Shown here piece after piece: positions 12,245 to 22,240 of a DNA stretch of 64,000 nt. The notes beneath the pieces are model-generated. The model worked only from the letters and a program-made list of their open reading frames with translations, made no database searches and was not told the DNA's origin. Made by a program: the position numbers and the translations under genes. The first letter of the stretch is position 1, and each line of letters opens with the position of its first letter. Source of the DNA: Linyphia triangularis (taxonomy: Eukaryota; Arthropoda; Arachnida; Araneae; Linyphiidae); the NCBI GenBank assembly GCA_963978545.1, contig OZ021725.1, positions 3,822,185-3,886,184 of the forward strand. Reading direction: 5' to 3'.

Positions 12245-12958
12245 GGTATACATATACATAAGGAATTGTGAAATTAGACTAAAGTATGCGTTTTTTTTTT
12301 GTTTTCTTTTCAAAATATTCTCGAATTCATTACCTTCAAAATGATAGCATTTTCTTTATAAGATTCAAATTACTTTTTAAATTACAAGGGGATTTGTGAA
12401 CCAGTTTTGTATTTTATTAATAAGTTTTGTAAACTTAAAACGCGTTTTCAAAAGAATGGCATTTTGGTGTTATATGATTTTACGCCAACGGTCATAACTT
12501 CATTAAAAACAGTCCGATTTACAAAATTCTAATTTTGTTTTGTAGACAATAGTTGTGAATGTGTTTTCGTGTTGAATCTTATAAATTATTATAAACAAAT
12601 TTTTTATATATAATTTAATCTTAATTTTTTGTTAGAAAAAATGTATTTTTAACTTAAAAATTTATAATTAAAAAAATATCAAAGCCAAATTCACAAATCT
12701 TTATAGAATCATGCATCAATATATTGTCTTTTATTTGCAATAAAAGTCATACCTCTAAGTTAATTACAAGTTTATTTATATTTGTTCGAATGACGTGCTA
12801 ATTATTTCTTTTAGTTGCATTTAGCTAATTACATAAATAACGGGAAAAAAAAAGTTTATGCATAAAAATGCATCACTTTTAATTCTGATATACTGCCAAA
12901 AAATTTTAAATTTTAAAATAAAAATTAAAGAAAACCATCTCAATTGTATATGCATACC
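12245..12958. mobile_element. TTAA-target MITE, family 2, copy B
   Basis: TTAA at 12241-12244 and 12959-12962 bounds this 714-bp copy. It is colinear with copies A and C, including the block TTTTACGCCAACGGTCATAA and the terminal GGTATACATATACATAAGG. It is non-coding. Confidence 0.88.
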
Positions 12959-13089
12959 TTAACGTAATACTAAACATAATTTTTTTTTAATATAAAGCAT
13001 TCATTCTGAAGAAATTCATGGAAAATAATCACGATTTTTATTGAATAACACCAAATCGTTCCAAAGAACTTATACATATAAATGCATAT

Positions 13090-13500
13090 GGTGGAAAAAT
13101 GACTTAACTTGAAGAACTATCCTTCTACATCAGTCGTCGCACTAACCTACTCCAAACCAAGTACACCCCTACCTTTACCACCTCAAGGAACAGCCCACTC
13201 TCAGAGATCAACTCCACTCCCTTTTCGACCCCATCTCGGGGAAGTCGTCTGGAGAACGTTAAATGTGGAAATTATCGTTCTTAAACGCGCATTTAACTTG
13301 ATGAATTTGGGTCATTAAAATCGCCGACGGAACACCGGGAAACATTACGAATGACTCACGTGGGTGCTTGGAAGCCCAGGACTTCGTAATTACTGGAAAG
13401 GAGGGGGGGGGGGGCTATACTGGAACAGAAGGAGCTATTGCGAGAGGGGGTCGTGGTCTTGAAATTCCACCGACCGGAGAGGGTTCGAATTCGAAGAAGT
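13090..13500. other. GC-richer single-copy island
   Basis: It is much richer in G and C than its neighbours and includes a run of about twelve G near 13403. It has no second copy in the window. The 69-residue open frame at 13109-13318 is proline-rich and unrecognised. It could be a regulatory element or an exon remnant; I cannot decide. Confidence 0.35.
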
Positions 13501-13648
13501 GGAAGATGGGCAAGGCTTAGTGGATGAAAGTGGTGATGGTTTCATAATTCTATGGTATAAAATGTACAAAAAGTTTGATCTGCAGTGCTTCGTGTTCTTC
13601 TTATAAGGGCATGGTACCCAAAAAATGATGAAAATGTCAATTTTTATC

Positions 13649-14062
13649 CTATAATGAGGAGAATATCTTTCTGAATCGCTGTGCAAAATTTTTCATTTGT
13701 ACCTTTGATATATACAAAACTACCTGCGTGGCCCGTCGTTGACGGATAAACTCAGTTTTTGGTACTAAATAAAAGTAATATAAAAGTTTATCACCCCATT
13801 GTAAATTCATTCTTTGTTCGTTTAGTTCGGCATGTCTTAGCCGATCGGCTTCTAAACGAACGGCACGCCTCTCTGATGTTTCTCTACTCCTTACAGACTC
13901 CTGGCGTCGCCGTTGCGACTCTAATCTGTCCTCTGGGGAAATGTCCGGCTGCCGCGAAGTCGAAGCTTCTTGGTTGTCATTTTGTAATTCGTTCCTCTTT
14001 AAACGTTTTTGAAAAACTTTTTTGTCGATTTTGCTTAATGATGGGCGTTTTTTCCTAGGCAT
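13649..14062 (-). CDS. N-terminal fragment of a Helitron-encoded protein
   Basis: This is a 137-residue open frame starting with MPRKKRPSLSK. It is highly basic and charged. Residues about 18-85 are rich in R, E, Q and S, with runs such as RLESQRRRQESVRSRETSER, which suggests a helical or coiled region. Arginine/glutamate-rich N termini with an MPRK-type start are, as I recall, common in arthropod Helitron polyproteins that continue into Rep and PIF1-like helicase domains; neither domain is present here. From about residue 86 the sequence (QWGDKLLYYFY onward) no longer looks like that family and may be read-through of element 3' or flanking DNA. The start fits the Helitron 5' end 500 bp upstream on the same strand. 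It is probably not functional. An alternative is a chance open frame, but codon composition and context argue against that. Confidence 0.5.
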   Translation of the reverse strand: MPRKKRPSLSKIDKKVFQKRLKRNELQNDNQEASTSRQPDISPEDRLESQRRRQESVRSRETSERRAVRLEADRLRHAELNEQRMNLQWGDKLLYYFYLVPKTEFIRQRRATQVVLYISKVQMKNFAQRFRKIFSSL

Positions 14063-14085
14063 TGTGAATGTAGAATATCATTTGT

Positions 14086-14525
14086 GATTTTCAAAACAAA
14101 CCAAACGAAGATTGTCATTCAGTTGCCCTTCAGGAAATACTAAATTGTGTCTGCTTAAAAACACACAAAAAAATTATTTCGGAAATTTTAAAACTCAATT
14201 AAAATTAAAAATATATCGCCTATTTTACTCCTGGTCGTTTAATTAAGCGATATACCAAATTTCATCCTAATCCGTTAGGTAGTTTTTACGTGAAACGGTC
14301 CCCACGATTTTCAAAACAAACCAAACGAAGATTGTCATTCAGTTGCCATTCAGGAAATACTAAATTGTGTCTGCTTAAAAACACCAAAAAAAAATTATTT
14401 CGGAAATTTTAAAACTCAATTAAAATTAAAAATATATCGCCTATTTTATTCCTGGTCGTTTAATTAAGCGATATACCAAATTTCATCCTAATCCGTTAGG
14501 TAGTTTTTAAGTGAAACGGTCCCCA
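14086..14525 (-). repeat. 220-bp direct repeat, two copies, in Helitron 5' region
   Basis: The units start at 14086 and 14306 with GATTTTCAAAACAAACCAAA and differ at only a few positions. Both end at the ACGGTCCCCA motif. They lie between the Helitron 5' terminus and its ORF, so the 5' leader has been duplicated in tandem. Confidence 0.9.
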
Positions 14526-14562
14526 AATCCGTGTGACAGAAAGTCAGTTTTATTTATATAGA

Positions 14563-15377
14563 TTAAATTGTATTTTCTAAGCCATCTCACACTATCAAAG
14601 GTGAAAAAGAAGTCTTTAACATTTTATTTTTCAGTTTGAGAGTTGTTTGTTGTTAAATCCTTAAGGCTTTTTTCTAAATTTGGTTAGGATTGGAGAATTT
14701 TTTATAGCCTATTTATATACATCTGATAAACAAAAGTTAGTATGGAATAAGGTATGCTGTGATTTTTTTTTTTTTTTTTTTTTTAATTAAAAAGTTGAAA
14801 ACTTGAAAGAAATCGTAGGTTTTTCTGCTGTTTTTAGAGCAAAAACATAAAAAACCTTTTCCATAACTTCCATCTTCAAATCTGTTCTAATTATTGTTAA
14901 CAATTATAATACAAATTTGTTGTGAGAATTTGATTTGATTTCCAGTTAAATCTTAAAAATGACTTGATTTCCAGTGTTGTATTACTTGTCTCTTACCTGG
15001 ACTAGTTTCTGAATCCAAAACCAAACAAACAAAAAAACTCCTTAAAAGTCCTGAACAATCCACATGCTTACTACTATTAATAAGTCTTCAACCTTCTGTA
15101 ATGATTTTCTTAAAACGCAATACTTAAAATGTTACAGTTTTTTTTTAAACATAAATTTTTTTTGTTTCCTGACATTAATATTAACCATTATCCATTTTAA
15201 GGCATCAGAATTGTGGTAAAGGCACAGTGATAAATAGTTCATATAGTGGATTTCGTAGTATTTAAAAACACCAGATATTATACCATCCAAATTTGCCATA
15301 AATTAAAGTCAAAGGAATGACAGCAGCTTGAACAAGAGTTAAATACAATTCATTTAATCAACCAATGGGTCACAGAT
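14563..15377. other. AT-rich non-coding stretch
   Basis: Contains a T tract at about 14762-14784. No element or gene is recognised. Confidence 0.5.
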
Positions 15378-15391
15378 TACAAGTAATTCGG

Positions 15392-15572
15392 TTGGTTGGT
15401 TGTATTCAGATTATCTGGCGCCGTCAGCAACACGAGGGCTATAATGCGCCGAAACATTTCGTCATTAGACAAGCCAACATACATTTACAAACACCCATGC
15501 CAACACGGGACTCGAACCCGCAACCTCGCGGTCTAGAAGCTAGCACGCTAACCACTATACCGGTTGGTCGGC
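15392..15572 (-). mobile_element. SINE-A, full-length tRNA-derived SINE
   Basis: On the minus strand the 5' head is tRNA-like: an A box within TATAGTGGTTAGCG and a B box GGTTCGAGTCC. A body of about 110 bp follows, ending in short CCAA repeats rather than poly(A). The anticodon stem does not fold well, so the parent tRNA is uncertain. The target duplication TACAAGTAATTCGG is perfect at 15378-15391 and 15573-15586. Other copies are at 20971, 57096 and 63723, plus a truncated one at 6139. Transcription would use the internal RNA polymerase III promoter. Confidence 0.93.
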
Positions 15573-15589
15573 TACAAGTAATTCGGACT

Positions 15590-16160
15590 TACCCGGATAG
15601 TGGTCACAGCTACACGACCCAACATGGTCGGAAGTAGATCAAATTAAGTTTGATTTTACTAAGAAGCAGGACTATGTCCCTCAGTCTAAAAATAGTGTTG
15701 GAACTTAGAGAGCTGGGAGCGAAGTGGTTTAAAATCTGAAAAGTCAATTCTCCTCATTGCTTTTCAAAATTACTCTAAGGTCCAGCATTGGTGGCATCAT
15801 CGAGAGGTGTGTTATATTCCCTCTATTGATGATTTCCAAGAGCGAAGGTGGCACAAAAAACACGCCCTTGTTCTCTGGTTGGTAGGTCGGTAGGTCTTTT
15901 TTGTGACCCGCGAGGGGGACCCTAAATTCGTAAAAACCATCAGAAGTGTCCAAAAGGGGCGCCAATGTCCAGCTATGTCTGGCTTCCAAGACAACTGGAT
16001 TTATTATCCATTCTTCTGAGGAGAGATGTTTCTTTTGATCAGTGAGACACCGAGTCTACTCGTAGTAGAATTGACACAAGAAGGGGAAGGGGGGGGGGAG
16101 GAAAAGTCGTAAACTTTCGGAGTCCCTCCATGAATTTCTAGTGTGATGATACATAGCTTC
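15590..16160. other. GC-richer single-copy island
   Basis: The base composition is more balanced than the surroundings, with no copy elsewhere in the window. Overlapping open frames at 15744-15994 minus have no recognised domain. It ends near a poly-G run at 16091. It is a candidate conserved non-coding element or an unrecognised low-copy sequence. Confidence 0.3.
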
Positions 16161-16339
16161 ATCACAAGAATTTGTTGCCATCAAAGACATTTTAATATTC
16201 ATTAAGTAGTGACATAATTAAGCTGGTTCCATTAATTTGGTACATTCAAATAATATTTTTTGCGAAAAGATTTTGTTGTCATTTTTTAAATAGATGCAAT
16301 TTCCTATGGTACCATAGTGCTATATGCAAGTATAGGAAA

Positions 16340-16730
16340 AGGGATTCTGGGGAAAATGTCGAGCTCATGCCGAATCTCGAGCGAAAATGAGATTTTTTCA
16401 GAAATGAACATATCAAAACCATCACAAAACATATTTTTTACTCCTCCATCTATTCTTATAGGAATATATTTCAATTTTAAAACTCTGCATCAACATTTCA
16501 AAACTCCCAGTATATTTTACCCAGTACTGAGCGAGATTGGCCAAGATCCGTAGCAACGCCCAGTCTACAATGGTCCACATCTTGATTGGCCAAGATCCGT
16601 AGCAACGCCCAGTCTACAATGGTCCACGTCTTGATTGGCCAAGATCCGTAGCAACGCCCAGTCTACAATGGTCCACATCTTGATTGGCCAGTGTCGAGGT
16701 GATATTGGCCAGAAGATTTGAGCTACTGGG
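16340..16730 (+). repeat. Family Q repeat with 49-bp internal expansion
   Basis: The whole segment matches 38430-38735 on the opposite strand, with corresponding blocks such as AGTATATTTTACCCAG and GATTGGCC.G. Here a 49-bp unit beginning GATTGGCCAAGATCCGTAGC is repeated three times at 16535, 16584 and 16633, with a partial fourth at 16682. The copy at 38 kb has one unit. The element class is unknown. Confidence 0.7.
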
Positions 16731-17772
16731 GCAAGAACAATGTTTTAGAAAGTATTATATTTTTGAAACACATATATTTTTTATTTTTTTTCTGTAGTAT
16801 AAAATTAAGTATTTTATGAATTTTTTTAGAAAATTTCAGCATTCTATTGATTTAACATCTTTATTTTATTTTAAGTGAATTTATTAATTATCAAAAAAAA
16901 AAAAAAATGGAAATAAATGGTTTTGTTTTATTATAAATGATAATGTAAACTAAATAATATTATTAACAAAAAGCTTAGAAACGCTTTCTATTTGTGTGTT
17001 AGAAAATTAATACCTTAGAGAGTTTCACGAACACATTTCTATTTTTCAACGATGAAATAATATAATTTCTTCAATATTTTAATGATTACTTTTTTGACAT
17101 CAATCCTGTACATGTTTGATGAATCGCAATATTTTTGGTGACGTCATCCAGCGATGCAACATCCAAAGAAATAGAGAAACTACGAGATTGCTATTTCTTC
17201 CATCTACTCGCCTTATAAAATACCTAAAGTAGAGTAGAGTTGTGATGTTTTGTTGCTGTTGAATGAGTGAAGAGTATACTGGGGGTGAAGGGTGGCTGCA
17301 TCAGTTTATTTCCAGGAATGTCCGTAGTAGGAAATATTTCAAGCTCATCAGGGTAATTTTCTGGACCCTGGTAGCGGAAATATTTTCTCGTGCAGGATTG
17401 AAATGGAGCAGCGGTTGCGCTTAGGATTAATTCGAGTATGTAAGCTATTTTCAGAATGGGAAAGAAGTCAAGACGATGTTACATGTTATTTGCGATGCCG
17501 AGTTTACGAAATTATAGTAGATTTGCTTAATTATGCGACTTGAATAACTGGTGATATACAAGAAGCGAAACGTAATGTAAACTTGAGTAATTTGACTTGC
17601 GGCATGTTTACTTTGGCTTGCACAGCCGGTTTCGTGCACAGAATATTATTTTAATTGTATATTTATACGAGCATGAGTATATTTTGGTGAATATAGTTAT
17701 TAGTGTTTAAAATTATAAATGGTAATTTCCATTCTTTTGTGGTATTTATTTTTAATCTCTCTGAGAATATAT
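16731..17772. other. Non-coding stretch, partly GC-richer
   Basis: The first part is AT-rich. About 17100-17640 is more balanced and apparently single-copy. No gene is recognised. Confidence 0.35.
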
Positions 17773-18176
17773 TGTCACGAATTTTTGTATATTTGTAAAT
17801 ATTTCGTAGTGTTAATTTTGTAAATAGGAAAAATTATGTACATTTTGCATAAGGCAGTGCAATAGTTCCTCTTAAGTTGGCTTTCCTGCAATATGGGTCT
17901 TAATACTTGATAACTAGTTTTTCAGAGATAACCCTGGGAAGCGAGTTTTACAAGGAGCAGGGCATTTAACATTATGGTAATGGCAATCTCACCTCGACGG
18001 TTTTGGCGACTAATTTTTGTCACCAAAATTGGCGATAAATTGCCAAATGTCGCCAAACTAGGCGACCATTTGGCGACATTTTCGTTCCCCATGCACATGT
18101 ATAGGACTTTTCGACTACGATCTGGAAAGTTCTCCAAATGTCTATCTCTGGAAGATTCACGAAAGTTCGCCTCTCC

Positions 18177-18184
18177 TATATAAG
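18177..18184 (+). promoter_or_regulatory. TATA box of LTR-A
   Basis: TATATAAG sits about 285 bp upstream of AATAAA in the same LTR, a plausible core promoter for retrotransposon transcription. Confidence 0.55.
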
Positions 18185-18461
18185 ACCTGCCGTGAATGGA
18201 GTTGGTTGGTTAGTCAGTTAGTTGACTGGAGTTAGTTAGTTGAGATACTGACTGAGTGGAGTTACTGACTTGGTTGTCTGTCAATGAGCATTCAGAGAGT
18301 TCCGAAAGCGAACTGTATTGCATTGTCTTTTGCGGCGATTTTGCAGTTGTGTGTCAAGTTTAACTGCTGTTTGTGCTCTATTGTTGTACATAGAGCTGTT
18401 TTGAGTATACTAGAACGAGAAGTTCTGCAGTTGTAAAGGAATCTGTAAAGAGTTATACTGG

Positions 18462-18467
18462 AATAAA
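18462..18467 (+). terminator. Polyadenylation signal of LTR-A
   Basis: AATAAA lies downstream of the LTR TATA box. It fits the R-region polyadenylation signal of an LTR retrotransposon. Confidence 0.5.
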
Positions 18468-18903
18468 TTTCTGCAAGTTTTGATCAGCTTTGGCTTCAAA
18501 TCTTTCAAACCCATCCACGCAATAGTATTTTTTCATTAATAGCTTACTTTAAATCATAGAATTCAAAACTGCACTTTTTCAATATTTCGTTATACTTTGA
18601 CTGAACTAAGAAATTAATATTTTATTTTCGAAAAACGTATTTTTATGAGTTCTACTTTGTTCGATATTCTGACAACTTATATCCTTTCCTAAGTGCATAG
18701 AGCCTTATTACTTTCCCTAATATTTAATATCCTACTATATACTTTCCCAATATATTGACAGCTATTATCCTCTTAGTAATATATATGGGTGGATATTTTT
18801 AACTGCCCAAAAGCTGTTGCCAGTTTTTAAGTATATTAAAATCATACATTTTGAGAATATATTTTTTCAGAATTACCTAAAATGCGATGCTTTCTTTCAT
18901 AAT

Positions 18904-19442
18904 TACTTTCAATTACCCATATGTATACATAGGATAAAAAAAAAAAAAATTATTTTACATTCTTTCACGTTTTGGAACATCCTGATATCAAAAAAGTTGT
19001 CTAGAAAAAACGTCTGTCTGTGTGTATGTATGTCTGTGTGTACGTGGTCAGCATAACTCCCGAACAAATTGATATAAGATGTTTAAATTTGGTGTGCGGG
19101 TTAGTAGGGACCATGAGACCTTCCATAAAGGTTTTAGTCAAAATCGCGCAAGCGCATAAGGTAGCTGCTATTGAAAAAATCAGGTTTTTCAATGTTTGCT
19201 AAAAAACGGCTTTAACAATTTTGATAAAAAATTGCTGTGGTAATGTCTCTTAAGGATCCTCCAAAGTTCCTGTAACAAGTCTTTAAGGCGTAAAAAGTAG
19301 AAAAATGAATGCCTTTAACACAGAGTTCTCTTTCCTTTAGCATACCTATCAACGATCGTATTTTCTTCTCTCCTCAGTTTCTCTGATAAGAAAGGATAAT
19401 ATAAGAAATATAGAAAAGCATATTGTCAAAGTCATCAATTTG

Positions 19443-19519
<77 letters not shown>

Positions 19520-19668
19520 GAGTTCTTTTTAAGACTTCCACAAGAATTATCGCAAAAAATTTCGCCAAACTGGCCATTTTTTTTTAAAATATAAAAACGG
19601 TAAGTGACACAAATTGGTACCAGTATTATAGTGTAAATTGAAGGTTGTGCGATGTTCTGCACTTCTAG
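18904..19668 (+). mobile_element. Family H repeat, Helitron-like, copy 3
   Basis: Full-length and colinear with copy 1, starting TACTTTCAATTACCCATATG and ending with the hairpin (GTGCG-ATGTTC-TGCAC) and CTAG followed by T. At the place where copy 1 has a T tract, this copy has a (TTA)n microsatellite. Open frames within it are not genes. Confidence 0.6.
19443..19519. repeat. (TTA)n microsatellite inside family H copy 3
   Basis: About 25 uninterrupted TTA units replace the poly-T tract of copy 1. The asparagine run of the open frame at 19374-19577 minus is this repeat. Confidence 0.95.
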
Positions 19669-20837
19669 TTTTGTTTTAAATACTAATTATTTTTTCATAT
19701 TTATTTGAAATGTAGAAGTAGTGAATTATCATTTAGATGAAGTATCGTCGTACAGAAAATTAATTTTTGAGCTACTTTTTCAGATAGTCTGGTGCCCTTT
19801 AGACCTTAGAAAATTGTATGTTAGCATAGTTATATATCTAAAATCTTTGTTAGTATGTTTTGTAAAGTTTTTCAGTTAAAATATTTTTTATTTGGCCGTT
19901 ATATGTGTGTCACTGATGGCCGAATATTCGAAACGGTCCTAGAATGCGGTGTTGACTCGCAAACTATATTTTTACTACACTTTTTTTAACTGCTTAAAAA
20001 TAGTTGAGCAATAGTTAGTATTCGCAAGTTCAATTCCGTTTCACTGCAAGTTGGTATTGAAAGGAAAATAGGGAGAAAATCAGACAAGACCTTTCAATGA
20101 ACCGACGCCTCCTTTTCAAATAATAGGTGCTTTTCTATTTTTTATTTTTATTAAGCTCAAGTTAATTAAGTGTAAACCATAGAAAAAAACACGTGAAAGT
20201 CATTGGTTAGTCATAAGCTTTTGTTTGAATTTAATCATTTGTTTGATGTCTTCCGAATTTTTGTTATAAAATTTATGAGTATAGTACCAAACAACTATTT
20301 AATACTAGTTTTGTTAAATTTACAGAGTTTTTAAAGAAATTAAAAATATTGCACTTTTTCCGGGGGAAAAAACCCTTTTTTTTAAATTTTCTATTAAAAA
20401 TGTACATATATTTTTTCATATATTTTATTTATACTGTACATAAATACCCTACCTATATGCTTATAATTTGAAAACGCTTACAAATGTGATGAGAGTCAGT
20501 TGGTAGTTGAGTGTTATAAGAAACAAGCTTAGTTTAAGGAAGATCATCGTATGCAAAGTTAGTAAAAAAGTCTTTGAGTCATAAAAGTAATAGATTCAAT
20601 TTAATACAAACTGTGCATATAACTTTTTGTTTCTTCACTTTTGCATGATTTAAAATCTAATGCCATTTATGTCAATTTCTTATGCAATGCAATACATTTT
20701 AATAGAAGTGGAACTTATTTGATAAATGTCGCATTACCAATTCATTGAAATATATAAAAACTCGTTATTTACAGTAGCATTAGTATTTTTAAATCCTTTA
20801 CATTAACTTCGATTTTAATTAAATTGTGTGTGTTTAT
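19669..20837. other. AT-rich non-coding stretch
   Basis: No gene, repeat or RNA is recognised. Confidence 0.5.
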
Positions 20838-20970
20838 TGGAGGGGAATGGAGGGGAAATCTGCAGAGACCCAAATAACCTTATTGCCATCATTCTATCGA
20901 ACCAAAGCTTGGCAGATAGATTCGATGTCAATGACAATGCTTTCCATTAAATTTTGACAGCTGTCACTGT

Positions 20971-21149
20971 TGGTTGGTTGTATTCAGATTATCTGGCACC
21001 GTCAGCAACACGAGGGCTATAATGCGCCGAAACATTCGTCATTAGACAAGCCAACATACATTTACAAACACCCATGCCTAACACGGGACTTGAACCCGCA
21101 ACGTCGCGGTCTAGAAGCTAGCACACTAACCACTATAGCGTTTGGTAGG
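20971..21149 (-). mobile_element. SINE-A, full-length copy nested in family P
   Basis: The tRNA-like head and body are as in 15392-15572. Flanks are CAGCTGTCACTGT (20958-20970) and CAGTTGTCACTGT (21150-21162), a 13-bp duplication with one mismatch. The B box has one change (GGTTCAAGTCC), so this copy may be less active. Confidence 0.92.
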
Positions 21150-21453
21150 CAGTTGTCACTGTCACTAAAATGTCTCTTTTATGGAATACTAATAAATCAA
21201 CTTGCTGAAACAGCATTTAACCGAGCACTGAATAAACTCCTTCATGTTGCCAAAATTGTTTTACACAATAAATAATGAATTATTTTAATCAGAATAAAGA
21301 TATTTGGATGTGAATGCATAAATTCTCATTTATTTTATTGAATACATTTTGAAAAGTTGTTTATCTCATATTTTGCTGATAAAGATATTTTTAATATTTA
21401 AAATTAGATTCCAACACCACGCACTATGCGGCAACAGAAATGGCGCTTGTTAC

Positions 21454-22173
21454 GGTATAGGTATAGGTTTCAAGATTTTTTTTTTTAATTTTCAATTTAA
21501 AAATTAGAAATTTGCACCTTGAAAAGTACATTATTTGTTAAACTGTTTCCATTTTTTTTTTTTTTTAATTTCTTCAATTTTAAAAATTAATTAACATTTA
21601 ATCAACTAATTAGGCTAATTTCGAACGGTAATGACAAAAATTCTAATTCACCCACAGATATAATTTTGATGTTCAATAATGCGGAATACTCTGCTCTATG
21701 TTTTGACCCTATTATCAGAATTTTACAGTGTGTATATTTTGTGATATATTACTTTAACTGAATCTATTAGGAAAATCCAAGTTTTTTTATACAGAATCTT
21801 AACTTTAAAATTCAATTAAAAAATATTTATTTATAAATCACTTAGTATTTAGGGTCAAAACATTCAATAATGTATGCAGATTATATAGCAAAAAAACCAA
21901 TTTCAAAAAATATTATTTAAACTGGAATTATTACTGTTTGAATGAGATGCAAAATAGAAAAAACTTCAATCTGAGGATAACTTTTAAAAAAGTATTTGTT
22001 ATGTAAAAAACTGTTATTATTATACTAATTATTATATATTTCCTTTTTAGTATGCTCCTCCATCATAGGGTTTCCTTCTTTTGTGTTGTTTTTATTTTGC
22101 TTTTGTTTTTTACGGCCTTACAAATCTTCACCGATTTTGGCGAGTTTTGCGATTTGAAGCCTATACGTATACC
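21454..22173. mobile_element. TTAA-target MITE, family 1, copy B
   Basis: Colinear with 1941-2618. The left target copy has mutated to TTAC (21450-21453) and the right is TTAA (22174-22177). The terminal repeats are GGTATAGGTATAGGTTTCA and, inverted, GGTATACGTATAGGCTTCAA. It has an extra segment near 21830-21860 relative to copy A. It is non-coding. Confidence 0.87.
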
Positions 22174-22240
22174 TTAAAGAATATAAATATTGGCAATAAA
22201 TATAAAAGATTCATATTAAAAACTTTTATATGGGTTTTAA

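Larger units (their letters stand above)
13649..14562 (-). mobile_element. Helitron remnant, 5' terminus plus start of its ORF
   Basis: Read on the minus strand, the 5' end at 14562 is TCTATATAAATAAAACTGAC preceded by A, the expected A/TC start of a Helitron. It is followed by two 220-bp direct repeats and then the beginning of a Helitron-type protein. The Rep and helicase domains are missing, so this is a non-autonomous or deleted copy. The 3' end is not resolved. A GGGCCACGC-type segment near 13722-13732 resembles a degraded Helitron 3' end. Confidence 0.65.
17773..18530 (+). mobile_element. Solo LTR, family LTR-A
   Basis: It begins TGTCACGAATTTTTG, a start common in Gypsy-type LTRs. It has a TATA box (18177-18184), a stretch of GTTA/GACT-type short repeats after it, and AATAAA at 18462-18467, in the U3-R-U5 order expected of an LTR read on the plus strand. 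The 3' limit is uncertain, around 18520-18540. No primer-binding site, polyprotein or partner LTR is found, so it is a solo LTR or fragment. The U3 contains a cluster of GGCGA/TCGCC motifs at 18000-18083. Confidence 0.65.
20838..22240 (+). repeat. Family P repeat, copy 2, with two nested insertions
   Basis: The family P body is present at 20838-20970, 21163-21453 and 22178-22240. It is interrupted by SINE-A (20971-21149, plus target duplication) and a family 1 MITE (21454-22173). Copy 1 at 11470 shows both sites without insertions. Confidence 0.75.

Noticed and set aside
15490..15572. Functional tRNA gene on the minus strand
   Set aside because: A and B boxes are present, but the anticodon arm does not pair and the sequence is embedded in a SINE with target duplications.
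15365..15637. Open frame shared with 20970-21275, 57089-57277 and 63723-63911, resembling a conserved peptide
   Set aside because: All are antisense translations of SINE-A; the similarity comes from the SINE, not a protein.
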